A DNA stretch of 64,000 bases from Lunularia cruciata (GCA_948567375.1 OX419756.1:62882333-62946332), one strand, 5' to 3'; shown: positions 29,721-42,280, counted from the first letter of the stretch. Notes: generated by a model not told the origin, from the letters alone. A program made the numbers and translations.

Positions 29721-31983
29721 TCATCCGTAATTTATTTTGGCTTGTCAAGCCAGTGACTTCCAATCCCCAAAATGATTCAATTCATAGGAGCGGGGACTAC
29801 CGATCCAAAAGTTAGTTTGATTCAATCCCATGACCCTTGCATCAACCGTGGATTCACTGAAGTAGCAACGCATTTCATTCATAGCATGTCTCTATGATGA
29901 GTCAAGACATTGTGGAAATATGGTGGAGAAGGTTCTCTTCTCGAACACTTTATCTCTTCACAGATTCTGGTTATTATTTCCAACAGGTGCCTGGATAGTT
30001 CTCGAGCACCGGCTAGCAATTCTCATTACAATAAGTCTGTACAAAACAGGTAATGCTTCTCGACGACGTGAAGCAGTTCTTGACTGTCGCAATGAATCGT
30101 AATTCGCTTCGATTTGTATCAACCCCAGAATAAACTACTTCTTTCCCGAATAACTAGGTCATGATTTTGTATGCCAGTGTTCTGCTGATTGCATTTTCAC
30201 TACAGTGAGCAAGCTAAGTCTGTCTCACACCATGTACCGCTGGCCCCTCAAAGTAGATGACATGAACTTCCAACATCGCTTGCTAGTTTCTTCTTGGAAT
30301 GTTCATCTGCAGGGTCATCACTTATCAGCTACACAACAGCTTATGCAAGTAACTAACAATGTTTAACATGAGCTTATGCAAAACGTACAATATATTCGTC
30401 GTAGACAACTTCAAGACGGTCAATATTGAATTCACAACTTGGCATCACCAAGGTAGAAGGAAGTTTTCCAGTTTAATTGTGGGCAAGTTCGCCAGCGTGT
30501 TTCACCCGATTTCACGGAAAATGTTGCTGCATGACAAATTACAGTAGCCCTACGGTAGCTAGGCAAGGAAATCGGGAAGTTGAAATGCAAAAAACTTCCA
30601 CGTGTTGTATACACTCCACACCATTTCTTAAGTTGAATATCCCCGCAGAGATGTTTCACTCCAGTTTCCTATAGACAAGATTGAGATATCAAGATTCACA
30701 CCAAATTTGATGATTTTGTTCTGCCAAGATGGAAGATGATGGAAGATCCGTGTGATAGATCCTGGGATCAATCGCCATCTTTAAATATCACAAGGACCCT
30801 TTTCAAACAAAGAGAAAATACAGTAGCAGTGGTGAAAGAAATGACACTTCAACGTATTTTGACGATAGTCTAAGGAATGAAGTGAGCTTGACTTCCTACA
30901 GCACATGTGTTGTTCGCGTTAATGTTTCCACGTTAATATCCTTGAGTTGACAGCTGCAAGTACTCTTCAAGATGAGTGGGAGATGTTTATCCTTTCTTAC
31001 ATCTTTCAGATTGAAGTAGACAGCCAATGCCATAAAGCAGCATGTTCACATCGCAGCCAGCAGTCTGGTCTTCAATTTCGTGCAGAGAAAGTCAAGGAAA
31101 GTCATTTCGGCAATGTAGCTCCTGTGTCAAACCGGATTACACTCTCAACGTAATCAAAGCACTAGGACCCGTCCACACAGAATCGTCAGGTACCGAGTCG
31201 ATGAAGACGATCTTCCTTTGTCAGCAAGGAAATAAAACATCCGCATTTGAAAACTGAAGTGCTCAGCTCAAAATATAAAAAACGTACACAACCATATGGA
31301 CAAGACCTGACCGTCTCCTCATGAAACGACTATGCATTCAAGAACTCTATGGACAGCAAATTCCTTTCTGGGAGGAGTGTGTGAAGACAAATTGATCTTG
31401 ACATGAGTAACTTATCCTTTCCAAAGAAAAAAGGTGGAAGATACTTCCGTCTTTAGAAATAGTGAATACGTTAAAAAACAGACCAATTTATGAACCATTA
31501 ACAAGTGCTCTCCACTCAACCGGATGCCTTGAGAATAGGTGAAGGCTAAACTACAACAACTAAACAACTTTCATACTCCAACAAACATGTAATGATTTTT
31601 TTACTCTGAATAAGAGCGGCTAAAAATTTCAAGAAGTAACTAATAAGCTCTGTGTGATAACTTGTGGTTAAAACATTAAACGTAGCCGACTGAGATGCCC
31701 TTTTGTTGGCATTTTCCTCATTATCAAATGATCGTACCCACATCAGAAACCATTGTCCATTAATGGGCAATACATGGCGGAAGTGTGCTGGTCAGTACTA
31801 TTTCCGCCGCAACTAATGTGCTTTCGCCTTGGGGCGATTCCCGTTGGTGGCCTGATAAAACATGGAGAGAACATCTCTTGTCAAATTATTACTGAACTTC
31901 CAAAAGGACAAACCAGCACCATCTAAAATGCGAATATGACCAGACCGCAAGAGAGTCAAGCCACAGCGCGACTACTACTCGGG
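29721..31983. other. No gene seen downstream of the proline-rich gene
   Basis: About 2.26 kb without a recognisable coding region. AATAAA at 30129-30134, ~410 bp after the stop codon, could be the poly(A) signal of the preceding gene. Short open stretches (30359-30547, 30947-31153, 31546-31770 minus) have no motifs. A ~35-bp duplication at 31983-32060 ('gcctactacacttgatgtgaatg') marks the junction with the next LTR. Confidence 0.4.
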
Positions 31984-34900
31984 CCTACTACACTTGATGT
32001 GAATGGTTACTTTGTGTGAGCCTACTACACTTGATGTGAATGACTTTGTGTGAGGATATATTTGAAAGTGACAAGAGTAACACATGCATTAGATGTGATT
32101 TTGATTGAGGTTTGACCAAAGAACAACTACGATTTAGAGTAGTATAAAATCTAGACTTTGTTGAGAGGATTTTGCAATGCTGAAAGATTATCTTGTGCCT
32201 TTGAATAGTTTTCCTAATTGTGTTCAAATCACAAGCCAGGTTATGGGATTCTTGTGTGTGAAGCCAAGTGAGGAGGAGAGAAACATGATACGCTCAAGAG
32301 AGGAAGATAGGTTTTGGCCATCTTGGTCTGAAATCTTGCCATTAGACATGTTGACATGGTTGCCCGATTCAAGGTCTTGAGCCGACTTTGGATCATTTTC
32401 TTGGCATGGAATTGAAATCTTAGTTTTCCAAGATTCATGATGTAAATTGTAGCTTGTAGATGTGACGAAGTCCAAGTGAGGAAGGGATGAGAGGAAACCC
32501 GACCCAATGGATAGATTCAGATTGGAGGTTAGTTTTAGGCCAAGGTGCAAAAGAACTAATGGGGATCACCTTTGATCAGAAGTGTGATCCAACAGAAGAA
32601 ATAGAGGAACTAAAGGTGATCTTCAATGAACCTTGACAGAAAAATGGCTACAAGGTAGATATTTACGTAGACCCGATGAGGCAAAGTAATGTCAATGCAA
32701 TGATGGCTATAATGAAGCCGCAGTGCACTTCCTATGTAACAAAGCAGCAAGTAGTGTTGTTCCACTCATGTTTGCAGGAGAGAGTGTAAACTAGGTGAAG
32801 TGTTTCTATGTTAGAAAAAGGCAGATAATAGGGCAATCAAAGATGGATCTACCATCCCATTACTTTGTGCCTTTTGCAGCCCATTACTATTTGGGTTTGA
32901 ATTTATTCAACCCCAAGGAAGGAAAGAAGGCAAACGGTATCACATTTTCATCCAGACTTGCATTGGGATGTGGATGAGTAGGAGAAGAAATACATGATAG
33001 AGGTCAGTGAGAGTGACCAGTATTTGCCAAAACAAGTCAAGAAAAGACATTGTCAGTCCCAATTCCTTGACCTAAGAAGAGAAGCCTACCCGAGGACATT
33101 GTCTCACCATCAAAGAAGAGAACTGCTCAATGAGTGAACCTGAGTCAAGCTATCATCAAGGACCAAGGAAGAACAAGAGGTAGAGTCCAACAAGGAGGAC
33201 TCTGATGAGGAGCTGACTCTTAAGAGTAAAGAGTCAAGTAGTGAAAGCAAGGGAGAGCCTGAAGTCCAACAACCAGCAAAGATAGTGGTTGAGGAAGGAT
33301 CAGATTGGGAATTTCATGAGGAAATTGAACACATGCAAGGCAAAGATGCCTCATGCATGGAGCTGCCAAAAGAAGATCTTCTGGAGAAGAAGGACTAGAC
33401 AAGCCCAAAATGTTGTTTCAATGAGGAATACAATCCCAACATCTTGCAAGACTGTTTGTGCCAGACCCAGTGAGCTTATGGCAGAGGAAGAGGGCTCAAA
33501 GGGGATAAGCCTGAAGGTATGAAGATCTTAACTTCAGGTTGCAGCACACGTAACAATCTCTAAAGGCAAAGAAGGACCAGATGAGTTTACCTTCAAGGGC
33601 ATAAAGTACCTTTTGAGTATTGTCTGTCCTCTATTAGTATATTTTCAAGAGCAGATGCAGGAATTGAAGGAGGAGCATCCGGAGGTAAGGAATGAACTTC
33701 AGACTTTGAAGGAGTTGAGTGGAGGGATAAGCTAGTTGAAGGTGATTTTTGCTCAAAGTAGACATGAAGCCGAGGAACTTCAAGTTGAGGCTATGGTGAG
33801 ACAACATAGCTTCAAGAACTTGCATGGGAGTTTTGAGCAATGTGGAGGCTATCTATAGAAAGAAGAGCTGTTAGAGTAGAAGGAGGCACTTGAGAAGCTA
33901 AAGGAGGACTTTGATGACACCCAAGCTGACTTAGTTCACCATAGAACCCAAATCTGAATGCAAGAACAAGCTATGTAGGAACTCAGGCAAGTAGTGGCAA
34001 AGAAGTGTCAAGCTTTGCAAAGAGAGCTTGTAAGTCAAACAAGGGAGGAACAATGCTTGCATGATCTTGTCAATCAGGCCAAAGTTTAGGTTGTCAACAA
34101 GGAAGTGGACCAAAAGAAGATGGAGGTGAAGTATGTTGAGGAATTGCAGCAACTTCATACAAAGTTGGAAGAGGAGGTAACCCAAGGCGCGTCACTGTTA
34201 TCAAAGGAGGGTTTGGGTTTGATAAGTGAGGTCACTACACACTTAAAGGAAATGATCAGTACTGGAGCCAAGGCAGAGTTAGAAGAGGCCTACCTACACA
34301 GGCTCAAATTGTAAGTGCATGAAACGAAAAGGAAGAATGTGAAAGACATAGATTGGAGCAAATTGTTAATTTTCCTTAAAGATAGAGTAGATAGGAATAT
34401 GACAGAAGTAGGTGACAATATATGCCTTAGATTAAATTTAGTTCAGACCAAATTATATAACCTTACTTGCACTATGAGTGAGAATAGAAAGACCTAATCC
34501 AAAGTAGTCAAGATCAAAGTGCAGGTGATTTTGGATGACTTACTTGAGTCATCTAAGACAATTAGAATAGAGAAGAAGAAAATATTTAGGACATCTATGA
34601 CTTGAGTCTCAATAAAAACTGAGGATGTGAGAACAATAGATATAAATGTAGAGGTAGATGATGAATCCAAAATACAAGAGACACTTGTGGTCAATTTGGG
34701 TGATGAAGCTAAAGTTGAGGTAGTACTCAGATTGGATTAAAACCAATAGTAGTTATCGATCCAAAGTGGTAGTAAGATGCTTCATATTTGAAGACTTGCA
34801 TGAAATAGTTAAGTAATTTAGCCAATTTTTATAATTGCCAAGTGGTCTGCCTGTTTAAAGCAAGCATTTGCAATACTTCATATTTAGTATTTTAGCAAAA

Positions 34901-35520
34901 TAATTAGTAAAACAAAGCATTGGACAAGCGCTTGTTGCTTCAATTAATTCCAAGTATCAGTTGATCTTCCTCATTTGTGAATGTATGGAGAAATTTGGAT
35001 TGCATTTAAGATATTGTTAGATGTTAGATTCTACAATTCTGCATTTCAATTTGTGTGTTTGATCCTAAATGAAATGCCTTTGAAGCAATGCCTTAACAGA
35101 TATGTGAGAACTATAGTGTTTGTAGTATTTGTCATTTCTGTTTGCAGGCAAGCGTTTGGTGCAAGGAAATTCTTAATAGGGAAGTTGTACCTTTGATTGA
35201 GGGGTGGAATACAATTTCAAGGCAAAGTCACTTCATGGCAGAATAGCATTCTTCATGTCAACTGAATCATCACAATCAAGACCAATTTGGAATGCTACTA
35301 AAGAATTCTGATTTTGAGTGACACTTATTTGTGGCAAGACTATTGTTTAGCATTTGCTACTCTCTTTTGGGTGTGTTTTCTACCTCAAGATATTAAAGAT
35401 TTAATAAAGAGAACTAAATTATTATCTTTTGCTTCATATTTGAGGATTCCTTAATTGTATCTTTGTAGGAACAAATGATTATTTGCACTTCACCACAAAA
35501 GTGATACTTGTATTGTCACA
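31984..35520 (+). mobile_element. 5' LTR (LTR-A) of the near-complete Gypsy-A element
   Basis: Ends TTGTCACA at 35520, directly before a primer-binding site. It is colinear with the 3' LTR from 46043: 32017 onward matches 46318 onward ('cacttgatgtgaatg', 'actttgtgtg', 'gctgaaagattatctt'). The first ~275 bp are missing at the left, replaced by the junction duplication. TATAAAA at 32143-32149 corresponds to that of the other copies. Bases 32297-34740 hold the decayed LTR reading frame (SHYFVPFAAHYYLGLNLFNP at 32845-32905, coiled-coil segments to ~34740), now full of stops. Confidence 0.85.
32143..32149 (+). promoter_or_regulatory. LTR-A TATA box in the 5' LTR
   Basis: TATAAAA in 'agtagtataaaatctag'. 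It aligns with 46437-46443 in the 3' LTR of the same element. Confidence 0.65.
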
Positions 35521-35527
35521 TGATTTT

Positions 35528-35544
35528 TGGCACCACTACCAGGG
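35528..35544 (+). other. Primer-binding site (worn tRNA-Asp type)
   Basis: TGGCACCACTACCAGGG lies 7 bases after the LTR end. The plant tRNA-Asp complement is TGGCGCCGTTGCCGGGG. The differences are chiefly G-to-A changes, several at CpG positions, as expected from old methylated DNA. Confidence 0.7.
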
Positions 35545-35559
35545 ATACAAACCTTGGGA

Positions 35560-36204
35560 GTAGAAGAATATGAAGTGGCTTTGTATGCCCATTGTCCCAC
35601 AAATAAAAATGTTTGAATTGAGAGATCAAAGAGAAGAGAGGGTTTATAGACAAAATTTGCAATGTGAAGAAGAAGAATGCCAAAAGAACCAACTCATTGT
35701 TGAACAACTAGAGAAGTAGGCATTGGAATTAAAAATTCCTCATGATGTACAAGATGCCATGAGACAACTTGAAAAAAAAAACAAGAAGTTGGGTGGAAAG
35801 ATCTATTTATACAACCTCATCCCGAACAAAAGAAGGATGCTAGTGGATAGATATATTTGTTGAGACACAACACACCAACTTTCCAAAAAATTGTGAAGGG
35901 AGCCGATTACTTGAAAGAAAGAATTTGTAATAAGACTGCATGAATCTTGAAAAAGGAAGAGTGCCAATACATCTTTCATAACATTCCATGATCAGTTCAA
36001 TGGGATCTTGAAGAGCAATTTGATGATATGACACCCTTTCATGACCTTAGGTCAAAGAGGAGGAAGTTTCTAAGAAGACCCACCATTGCATTTGGTACCT
36101 TGGGAAGCTTGACTTGACCCCAAAGTATGACCCTCTAAGGGTGACTTGGGGCAACCAATTCTGATATCCCAATAGCTTATTCTTTAACCGGTTGCCATGT
36201 TGTT
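35560..36204 (+). pseudogene. Gypsy-A gag, N-terminal part
   Basis: Decayed coding sequence after the primer site. About 35600-35800 reads FELRDQREERVYRQNLQCEE, then KNQLIVEQLEK and VQDAMRQLEKKNKK. It is charged and helix-forming, with stops after 35720. It ends at the target site TTGTT (36200-36204) of the inserted solo LTR and continues at 40622. Confidence 0.5.
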
Positions 36205-37855
36205 TGTGACAACCCAACAAGTATCACTTTTATGGTAGTCAATAAGTAAAGTTCATTCCCATAGAGATATAAGTCAGAAATGGTCAAATACAAAGTCAAA
36301 TATAACTAAACAGTTCTTCTTGATTGTGTCTTTAATCTCTCAAGTAGAAACCACACCCAAAAGAGAGTAATAAGCAATGAATCACAATCTCATTACAATA
36401 AAATCACACCCATAATCACAATACTTCAAATGTTTCCAAAAAAACTTGGATTGTGATGATTAGGATTCTCTCAAAGAAGGCTACTTCATTATGAAATGAC
36501 TTCCCCTTGGAATTGTGTTCCACCTCTCCAATGAAGGCACAACTTTGTTGATCAAAGTTGCTTTGCATCAACCCTATACTATGCTTACAAATGCAAAATA
36601 CTACCAACACTATAATTCCTCATAGATCTGCCAAGGCATTGCTTCAATTGCTATCCACTCAGGATCAAATAAACAAAATGGAATCAGTACTACGGAATCC
36701 AACATCCAGCAAGCTCATTGACTTGCACTTCAAATTTCTCCAACCACTCACAAACACACACACATAGGATTGATACTTGAAATTAAGTTGAAATGACAAG
36801 CACTAAGTTACAACACTTTGCATTACTCAACTTTAGAATGCTTCCTTTAAATAGGCTTTGTACTTGATAATTACTAACTTAAATACCATTCTACAACAAC
36901 TTTACCAATCTGCAAATCCAAAATGACAAACAACCTCTTCATATGTACCCCTTTATATCTCAAAATGGTTACTATTCCAATTTGATGTCTACCTCAACGT
37001 TGGCTTCTAAACCTGATATTCCTTCAAGTATTTCTCCTTCTTCATGTCTATCTAATGCATGTCTATCTAACACTACTACTTCATCCACTTTTTCTACTAT
37101 CTCTTCAATCCAAACCAAAATTGGAATGATGGCTAACCTATCTATGTTCTCATTTCCTAACCAATCTCTCCTAATATCTGAAGTTACTCACCCAAAGACA
37201 CTTGCACTTCTACTTCTATGACTTTGGACTTCTTATTCACCTTCATCTCATTAGAAATTCTATCTGAGTCTGATCTAACAAGATCTAGTCTGAGGGTTCC
37301 TCGAATATAGTCACCTGACTCCATAATATGGTTCCTCAAGTATAGTAACCTGACTGAACCTAGTAGCGTGGAACTTTCCTGTAGTTTTTAGAGAGGTGGG
37401 GAAGTCTAGTGAGGCAACCTCCTTGCCTATTTTGTGATGCACAAGTTTGGACCAAACTTGAGTAAAGCAACCTTGGCTGACCGTAGGCCGTGTTTTCTGG
37501 CCAAGGTTAGCGCACAAGACCTTTTATAGATGGACACAAATTTCCATAGGGAAGAGCACTTGTTCACAAATGAATAGTAGTTAAGCACTGACCCGCTCCG
37601 CCCTATACAGACCTAGTCCTTATAGGGCGGAGCCCGCCCCAAAAGTTGTACTTAGGGACTTGACCGAGACTGGCCCTCCTTTTTGGGGTAGGCGCCAGCC
37701 TACCCCTTTGTGTATTTGGCACTCCTTCGAGTTCTATTTGTATATTTGATGACACTGTCATATTTTGTTGTATAGGCCTCTAATTTTCCTTTGAGAACGC
37801 CCAAAGACTTCCATCGTGGAAGTGATATAGGAACTCGGGGCGGGGATCATGGCTT

Positions 37856-37888
37856 GAGCCATATGTGGGAAAACTCACATGTACGGTT
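37856..37888 (+). ncRNA. Group II intron domain V-like stem-loop
   Basis: A 33-base hairpin beginning GAGCC and ending GTACGGTT, with a GAAA-type loop and paired ATATGTG/CACAT arms. This is the form of group II intron domain V, the catalytic core, with the AGC triad at the start of the 5' strand. It is followed by 'attaggggggaa' as a domain VI/3' end would be. It is a relic in nuclear DNA and not expected to splice. Confidence 0.65.
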
Positions 37889-37930
37889 ATTAGGGGGGAA
37901 TGCTTGAGAGGGCCTACCTATCCCGACAAA

Positions 37931-37972
37931 TACAACAATATTGTATCATGGGTTCAAATCCCATTTCCTCCG
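37931..37972 (+). other. Possible 3' half of an organelle tRNA
   Basis: TACAA-(5)-TTGTA could be a long variable arm, followed by a T-arm ATGGG-TTCAAAT-CCCAT (5-bp stem, 7-base loop, 37948-37964) and a 7-8 base 3' acceptor-like strand TTCCTCCG. The matching 5' acceptor strand (GGAGGAA) is not seen nearby. It could instead be chance within protein-coding exon sequence. Confidence 0.35.
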
Positions 37973-40236
37973 TAGGAGACAGACATTGTCTTGTACTTCT
38001 AACATCTTCCTGTCTACAATATCTTTGAGACAAATCAGAAGATTTTTCAAGTTGATATCCTTTGCCTTCCTTCTTCTCATCTCCTGCACAAGCAACTTCA
38101 GCTTGTGCATCCTTACCTCTTCTAACTTGACCTTAGCATCAAGACTTAGCATTGCTTTCAACTCCACCATGACTGCTCCTACTGAATCCGACTCCACACT
38201 CAAAACTACATTCTCCTTACTTCATTCTACCTCCAATTTGTTCCAATACATCATCAACTTGTCTTCAAATTCTGCCTTCAATGCTTCCTTCTATTCCACA
38301 TACTGGACTAGTTGACCTTCTATACTTCTGAGCAAACCATGCAATTGATCTTCCTCCTGATGTTGATCTGCCAACTCTCATTGCCTGGTTTGATCTTTCT
38401 CTACTATGCTCTTTTGTGGACTCTCTAGATCTTGCTCCATCATTGCTGCAATTGCCTTTGAGTGTATAACTTCTACCCTTGAATCAACAACTTTATGCTT
38501 CATCTTCTTGAACAACACCTTCTGTTCCTTTAGTTCTTCATTGCACTTCACAAAGTTCTCTTGCAAGGTATGAAGGCTTTTCTTCCAAAGAACTACTTCC
38601 ACCCAAAGTTTTTTGGCTTCTCTCCTCAGGTTAGCTTACTCCTCAACTCCGAGGTCTCTTAACTCCAATGCCTTACCACCTTACCACTTCCAACTCATCC
38701 GTCATTCTCGGATGATTCTTCAACAAAGGACACACAATCTCTCATAGATATTTGACCCCAATGCATATTCCTTCATCATCTCCCATGTCTTCAACTTTGG
38801 TAGGTGGTTCATTGGCTGGTGCTTTACCCCAAAGATGCAATCTTCATACATTCAATGCCATGCCATGCCATGCCATTTGAGCTCTTTTCTTCTTAGTTGA
38901 CTTTGCTCGGACCTATAACTACAACTTGAGCACTTCTCTTTGATCTTGTTTCCCTTGGAAATACCAAGGCAGCCTCTCTTGCTTGTTTGTCTTTCAATTC
39001 AACTATGTGAAACTCCATACACGGCTCATCTCCTTCGTCCATATGGTCAATTGCCTCGTGAAACTCCCACTCTTCTTCTCCAACAATCTCTTCTCCCAAT
39101 TCCTGAACTTTGGGCTCTCCCTCACTCTTGCTCTTGGACTCTCTACTTTGGAGCATGAATGCTTCTTTTGCTCCCAAGTCTTCACACTTTGACTTGGTTT
39201 TGCCTTCTAATTTGTCCTCCAAAGATGGTCTTTTCACTTCTACCAGCATTGGCTTCAGATTTAGCTTTCTTATCTTTTGTGGTTGTATTGGAGTGATTCT
39301 TCCTTTGGGTCTACTTCTCTTCCTTGTCATGGAGATATCCATTGACATGATCATCTCCTCCCCGCTCTTGAGGTAGTAGTCATTGCCTTCTTGCACCCGC
39401 TTAATGTAATATTGCTCATCTTCTATCTGCTTCTCTTTGTGGTTAAGGTGAAAGTGGGACACTATCCGTCCTCTCTCCTCCAAGCTAAGTAGGTTCCATC
39501 CAAAGTAGAAGTGGGCTGCAAAAGGTACAAAGTAATTGGACATTACATCCATTCTCCAATTGGTAATCATTTGCCCAACATATTGGTGCAAACAATTTGC
39601 CCAATCTATTGCCTCTCCTGCAAACATCTAGTGAAAAAACACAACCTTTTGCATTGTTACATAGGTGGTTCACTCTAGCTTAAGCATGGCAATCATTGCA
39701 CTAACAATCTCTCTTTGTACTGGGTCCTTATACCTATCCATCTTATCCTCATTCTTGGTGCAAGGCCTATTGAAAGAATTCTTCACCTTGGCAGTTTCTT
39801 CCAAACATTCACACTTCAGATAGAAGGTGACTCCTCCTACTTCTCCTATTTCTCTCCCCAAGACTAGTCTCCAATCCAACTCAGTCCATCAAGTTGGATT
39901 CCCTCTCTTCCCTTCATGCTTGAGTTTGTCTCTACAATTGCTGGCAGCAATCTTTGCCATGAACCCTAGAAAGCTCAAATTCCAATTTTGGGGCAAAAAT
40001 GTGATGCAAAATCTGTTCAAGACTTTGATCCTTGCCACTACATCTAATCAATGAATTGCAACACCCCTCACCTCACTCTGCTTATTTCCCTTTGGGACCA
40101 TTGTGTGCTTCCTCACTCTCAGCCTCTGAAAGATCAAACCCTCCTTAAAACCTGAGATTCTAACTCCTTTGGGACAACTATTGAGAGGCATAAGATATTG
40201 TCATGATATTTCAGAATACCCGCAATGACATCTCAA

Positions 40237-40243
40237 TTTTATA
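40237..40243 (-). promoter_or_regulatory. LTR-A TATA box (minus-strand solo LTR)
   Basis: TATAAAA on the minus strand in 'gactataaaattg', 373 bp from the LTR start at 40616. This is the same context as in the copies at 6117 and 60738. Confidence 0.65.
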
Positions 40244-40621
40244 GTCTTTTGTTGATAGGTCATTCTTCAGTCAATCTTCAATTGATATGACAATTCTATG
40301 TGTCTATTTTCTATCACTCTCAATGTCATCTTGAACCTAAGGTAGTCACTTTCTTTACACATACTTTCTTGATTGGCTGAACCCGAGTAAAAGTTTTTAC
40401 TGGTTCTTCAGATTGGGTTGCATATCCAGATACAAAGTCCTCTATCTTTAGCTTCATACTTCCATCCATCCAACCTGAGTCCTTCTGACTTTGACCCAAG
40501 GTCAACTTTGGGTCTATTCCAAACACACAATTCTTCTTGTTTCTTTCCCATTTAGCCTTCCTTTGGCTCTAACAACACACTTCTTTAAAACATCTTAAAA
40601 AAATGTGGGTACCACATTGTT

Positions 40622-41860
40622 GCACCCTATTGTGAGGCAAGCCTGCCAAAAGTATAAGGAGATGGAATGGGATGAAGATCTGGACAAATTCATTGAGGAG
40701 TTTGAAGTGATTTCCTATGCCAACAAGGAATATGACTCCCAAGATAGACTACAAATTTTCCCAAGTTTGCTCCAAAAGACAGTTTGTGGTTAATTCAAAA
40801 TGGGTTTAAACTAGCCAATTGGTGGAACTTTGGTATAGCCTCTTGGAAATGGTTTCAAGGAGTGGATTACAATACAAGTGACTTTTCACACTCACTAATT
40901 TGGATCAAGGCATGAACAAGAAGTTGAAACATTCTGCAGAATGGTTCATGGTGTTATTGAATGGAGTGCTTAAGTAAGCAATGGTGGTTGGCTATTTGGA
41001 TGCCCAAGCAATCACCTGGTTTCTCAGGTGCTTATCACTAGACATTCATATCTTTGCAAGAGAGAGGAACTTAACTTCTCTTGACAAAGTACTCAAACAT
41101 GTCACTTGCTATGAGGTAGCTCACTCTCATTCTACTAGTAACCAAAGAAATCAGGAGAAGAAAGGGTGAAAGGCAAGAAGAAGATTATCTCATAGTACCT
41201 CTCCATCTTTAGATGACTCATCCACCATGTCAAGTTCCTCATTTTCCTCAAAAGATGACAACAGAAAAAAGAGGAATTGGAGGAGGTTAGAGGTAAAACT
41301 ATTATGAGCTCCAGCAAAAAATGTCAACAAGACAAACACTAAGCTAGAAACTTTTTAAATTTTTTTTCAGATTTTTAGATTTAGATGGTTGGGATGAAGG
41401 ACAAAAGGAAAGCAATCTCATTTGCAAGATCAAATGTATAATGTGGTAAATTGGATCATGTAAACACAAAGTGCCTGACCAATAGATCTGTTTACCCGGT
41501 ACAACAAATTGATTAGGTTCCAACTTGGGATCACAACAAATATCAAGATCCAAAAGAAGAAGTGGTCTATCAAACTCAAGAGTTCCAACCATAATCAAGC
41601 ATGGCATTCCAAGGTCCATGCTAAGGTCCAAGGAAGTATATGAATAATGTTCCACCCAAATGGATGCTAATGTTGAATCAAAATTGACCCATAATGTTGC
41701 ACTTGGAGCTTGTTATAATTGTGGCTTGCTTGGACATAAGTCACCAAACTATCTTGAGCCTTGATGGCAGATTGCATATTTTCCTTTGTGTGGAAATTGT
41801 AAGGGCATGGGTCATGTGCCTAGCCAATATCTCCAGCCCTTGAATCCAAAGCCTCCAGTG
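40622..41860 (+). pseudogene. Gypsy-A gag, C-terminal part with two zinc knuckles
   Basis: Continues gag after the inserted LTR. 40640-40790 reads DEDLDKFIEEFEVISYANKE, and 41050-41140 reads LTSLDKVLKHVTCYEVAHSH. A Ser-rich region follows. Two nucleic-acid-binding CCHC knuckles are visible: CYNCGLLGHKSPNY (41711-41752) and CGNCKGMGHVPSQY (41789-41830), each with its last Cys changed to Tyr (TGT to TAT). Stops interrupt the frame. Gag would have formed the particle and bound element RNA. Confidence 0.75.
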
Positions 41861-42280
41861 AGGTATGTTCAGACCAAAACGTCTCCCACCGCAAGCCAAG
41901 GTGGAGGCCACAATGAATTGTATAACTTTGGAAGGAGAAGTTCCAAATAAGTTGAATTTATCCTTGTAGGAAGAATGGCTGGATTTTGATGTGTTGTGAG
42001 TTGAAACACATTCAAGAAAGAAGAAACATGATCCCAAAGAGGTAAGCACTACCTTGTCCTCCTCGTGGAAGATGAAGTTATTTTGTTCCAAATCCATATT
42101 TTTTGCTAAGGAAAAGAAGATTTTGGCCAAGGCCAAAGCAAAAGCCGTATAGAAGGAGGCTATTTAAAAGGACCAAGACCTAAACTTGAAGGATGTTCAG
42201 AAGGAGAGTTCTCTTGCATTGAAGCTAACATCTGATCCAAGGTTGAAGGTCTAATCCAAGCCAAAGCTGGTAAACCCAAA

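Larger units (their letters stand above)
37281..37978 (+). other. Organelle-type group II intron fragment with 3' exon, inserted in the LTR
   Basis: About 0.7 kb, richer in GC and in strong hairpins than its surroundings. LTR sequence stops after 'gtctgatctaa' and resumes at 'acattgtcttgtacttc'. Other LTR copies read through this point without a gap. Exact hairpins lie at 37595-37606/37622-37633 (12-bp stem) and 37685-37693/37698-37706 (9-bp stem). A domain V-like stem-loop follows at 37856-37888 and a tRNA T-arm-like stem-loop at 37948-37964. This fits the 3' part of a plastid or mitochondrial group II intron plus its downstream exon, transferred to the nucleus. I could not name the organelle gene. 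Confidence 0.6.
36972..40080 (-). pseudogene. LTR-A coiled-coil protein gene, decayed (split by insert)
   Basis: Read from about 40080 downward. The most open block (39627-38893) gives AIDWANCLHQYVGQMITNWR, then SNYFVPFAAHFYFGWNLLSL, FHLNHKEK and YIKRVQEGNDYYLKSGE, then a Lys/Glu-rich region ending VVVIGPSKV. The coiled coil follows (38602-37946: VVLWKKSLHTLQENFVKCNE; EVRMHKLKLLVQEMRRRKAK). The organelle-like insert interrupts it at 37978-37281. The frame ends VEVDIKLE with TAG at 36972-36974. Several stops and shifts are present. The function is unknown. Confidence 0.75.
36205..40616 (-). mobile_element. Solo LTR-A, minus strand, with organelle-like insert
   Basis: A 4412-bp unit. On the minus strand it begins TGTGGTACCCACAT (from 40616) and ends GGTTGTCACA (at 36205). 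It is flanked by a perfect TTGTT duplication (36200-36204 and 40617-40621). It sits in the gag of a Gypsy-A element. TATAAAA lies at offset 373. It is longer than other copies because of a ~0.7-kb foreign insert at 37281-37978. Without that it is about 3.7 kb, like the copies at 5737 and 57362. Confidence 0.9.

Noticed and set aside
29155-29730. Long open frames overlapping the proline-rich gene (29155-29730 plus, 29430-29711 minus)
   Set aside because: They are by-products of the CT-rich coding sequence; only the 29094 frame has a signal peptide, TATA box and repeat logic.
30359-31257. Several short open frames (30359-30547, 30477-30674, 30947-31257)
   Set aside because: No motif, no start context, mutually overlapping, and length within chance expectation.
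37931-37972. A nuclear tRNA gene
   Set aside because: Only a T-arm-like hairpin and a 3' strand are present. No 5' acceptor, D-arm or anticodon arm can be folded, and the context is an organelle-like insert.
38893-39627. 244-codon open frame as an intact host gene
   Set aside because: It is the middle of the LTR-A gene in a solo LTR, with the rest of the gene on either side in other frames.
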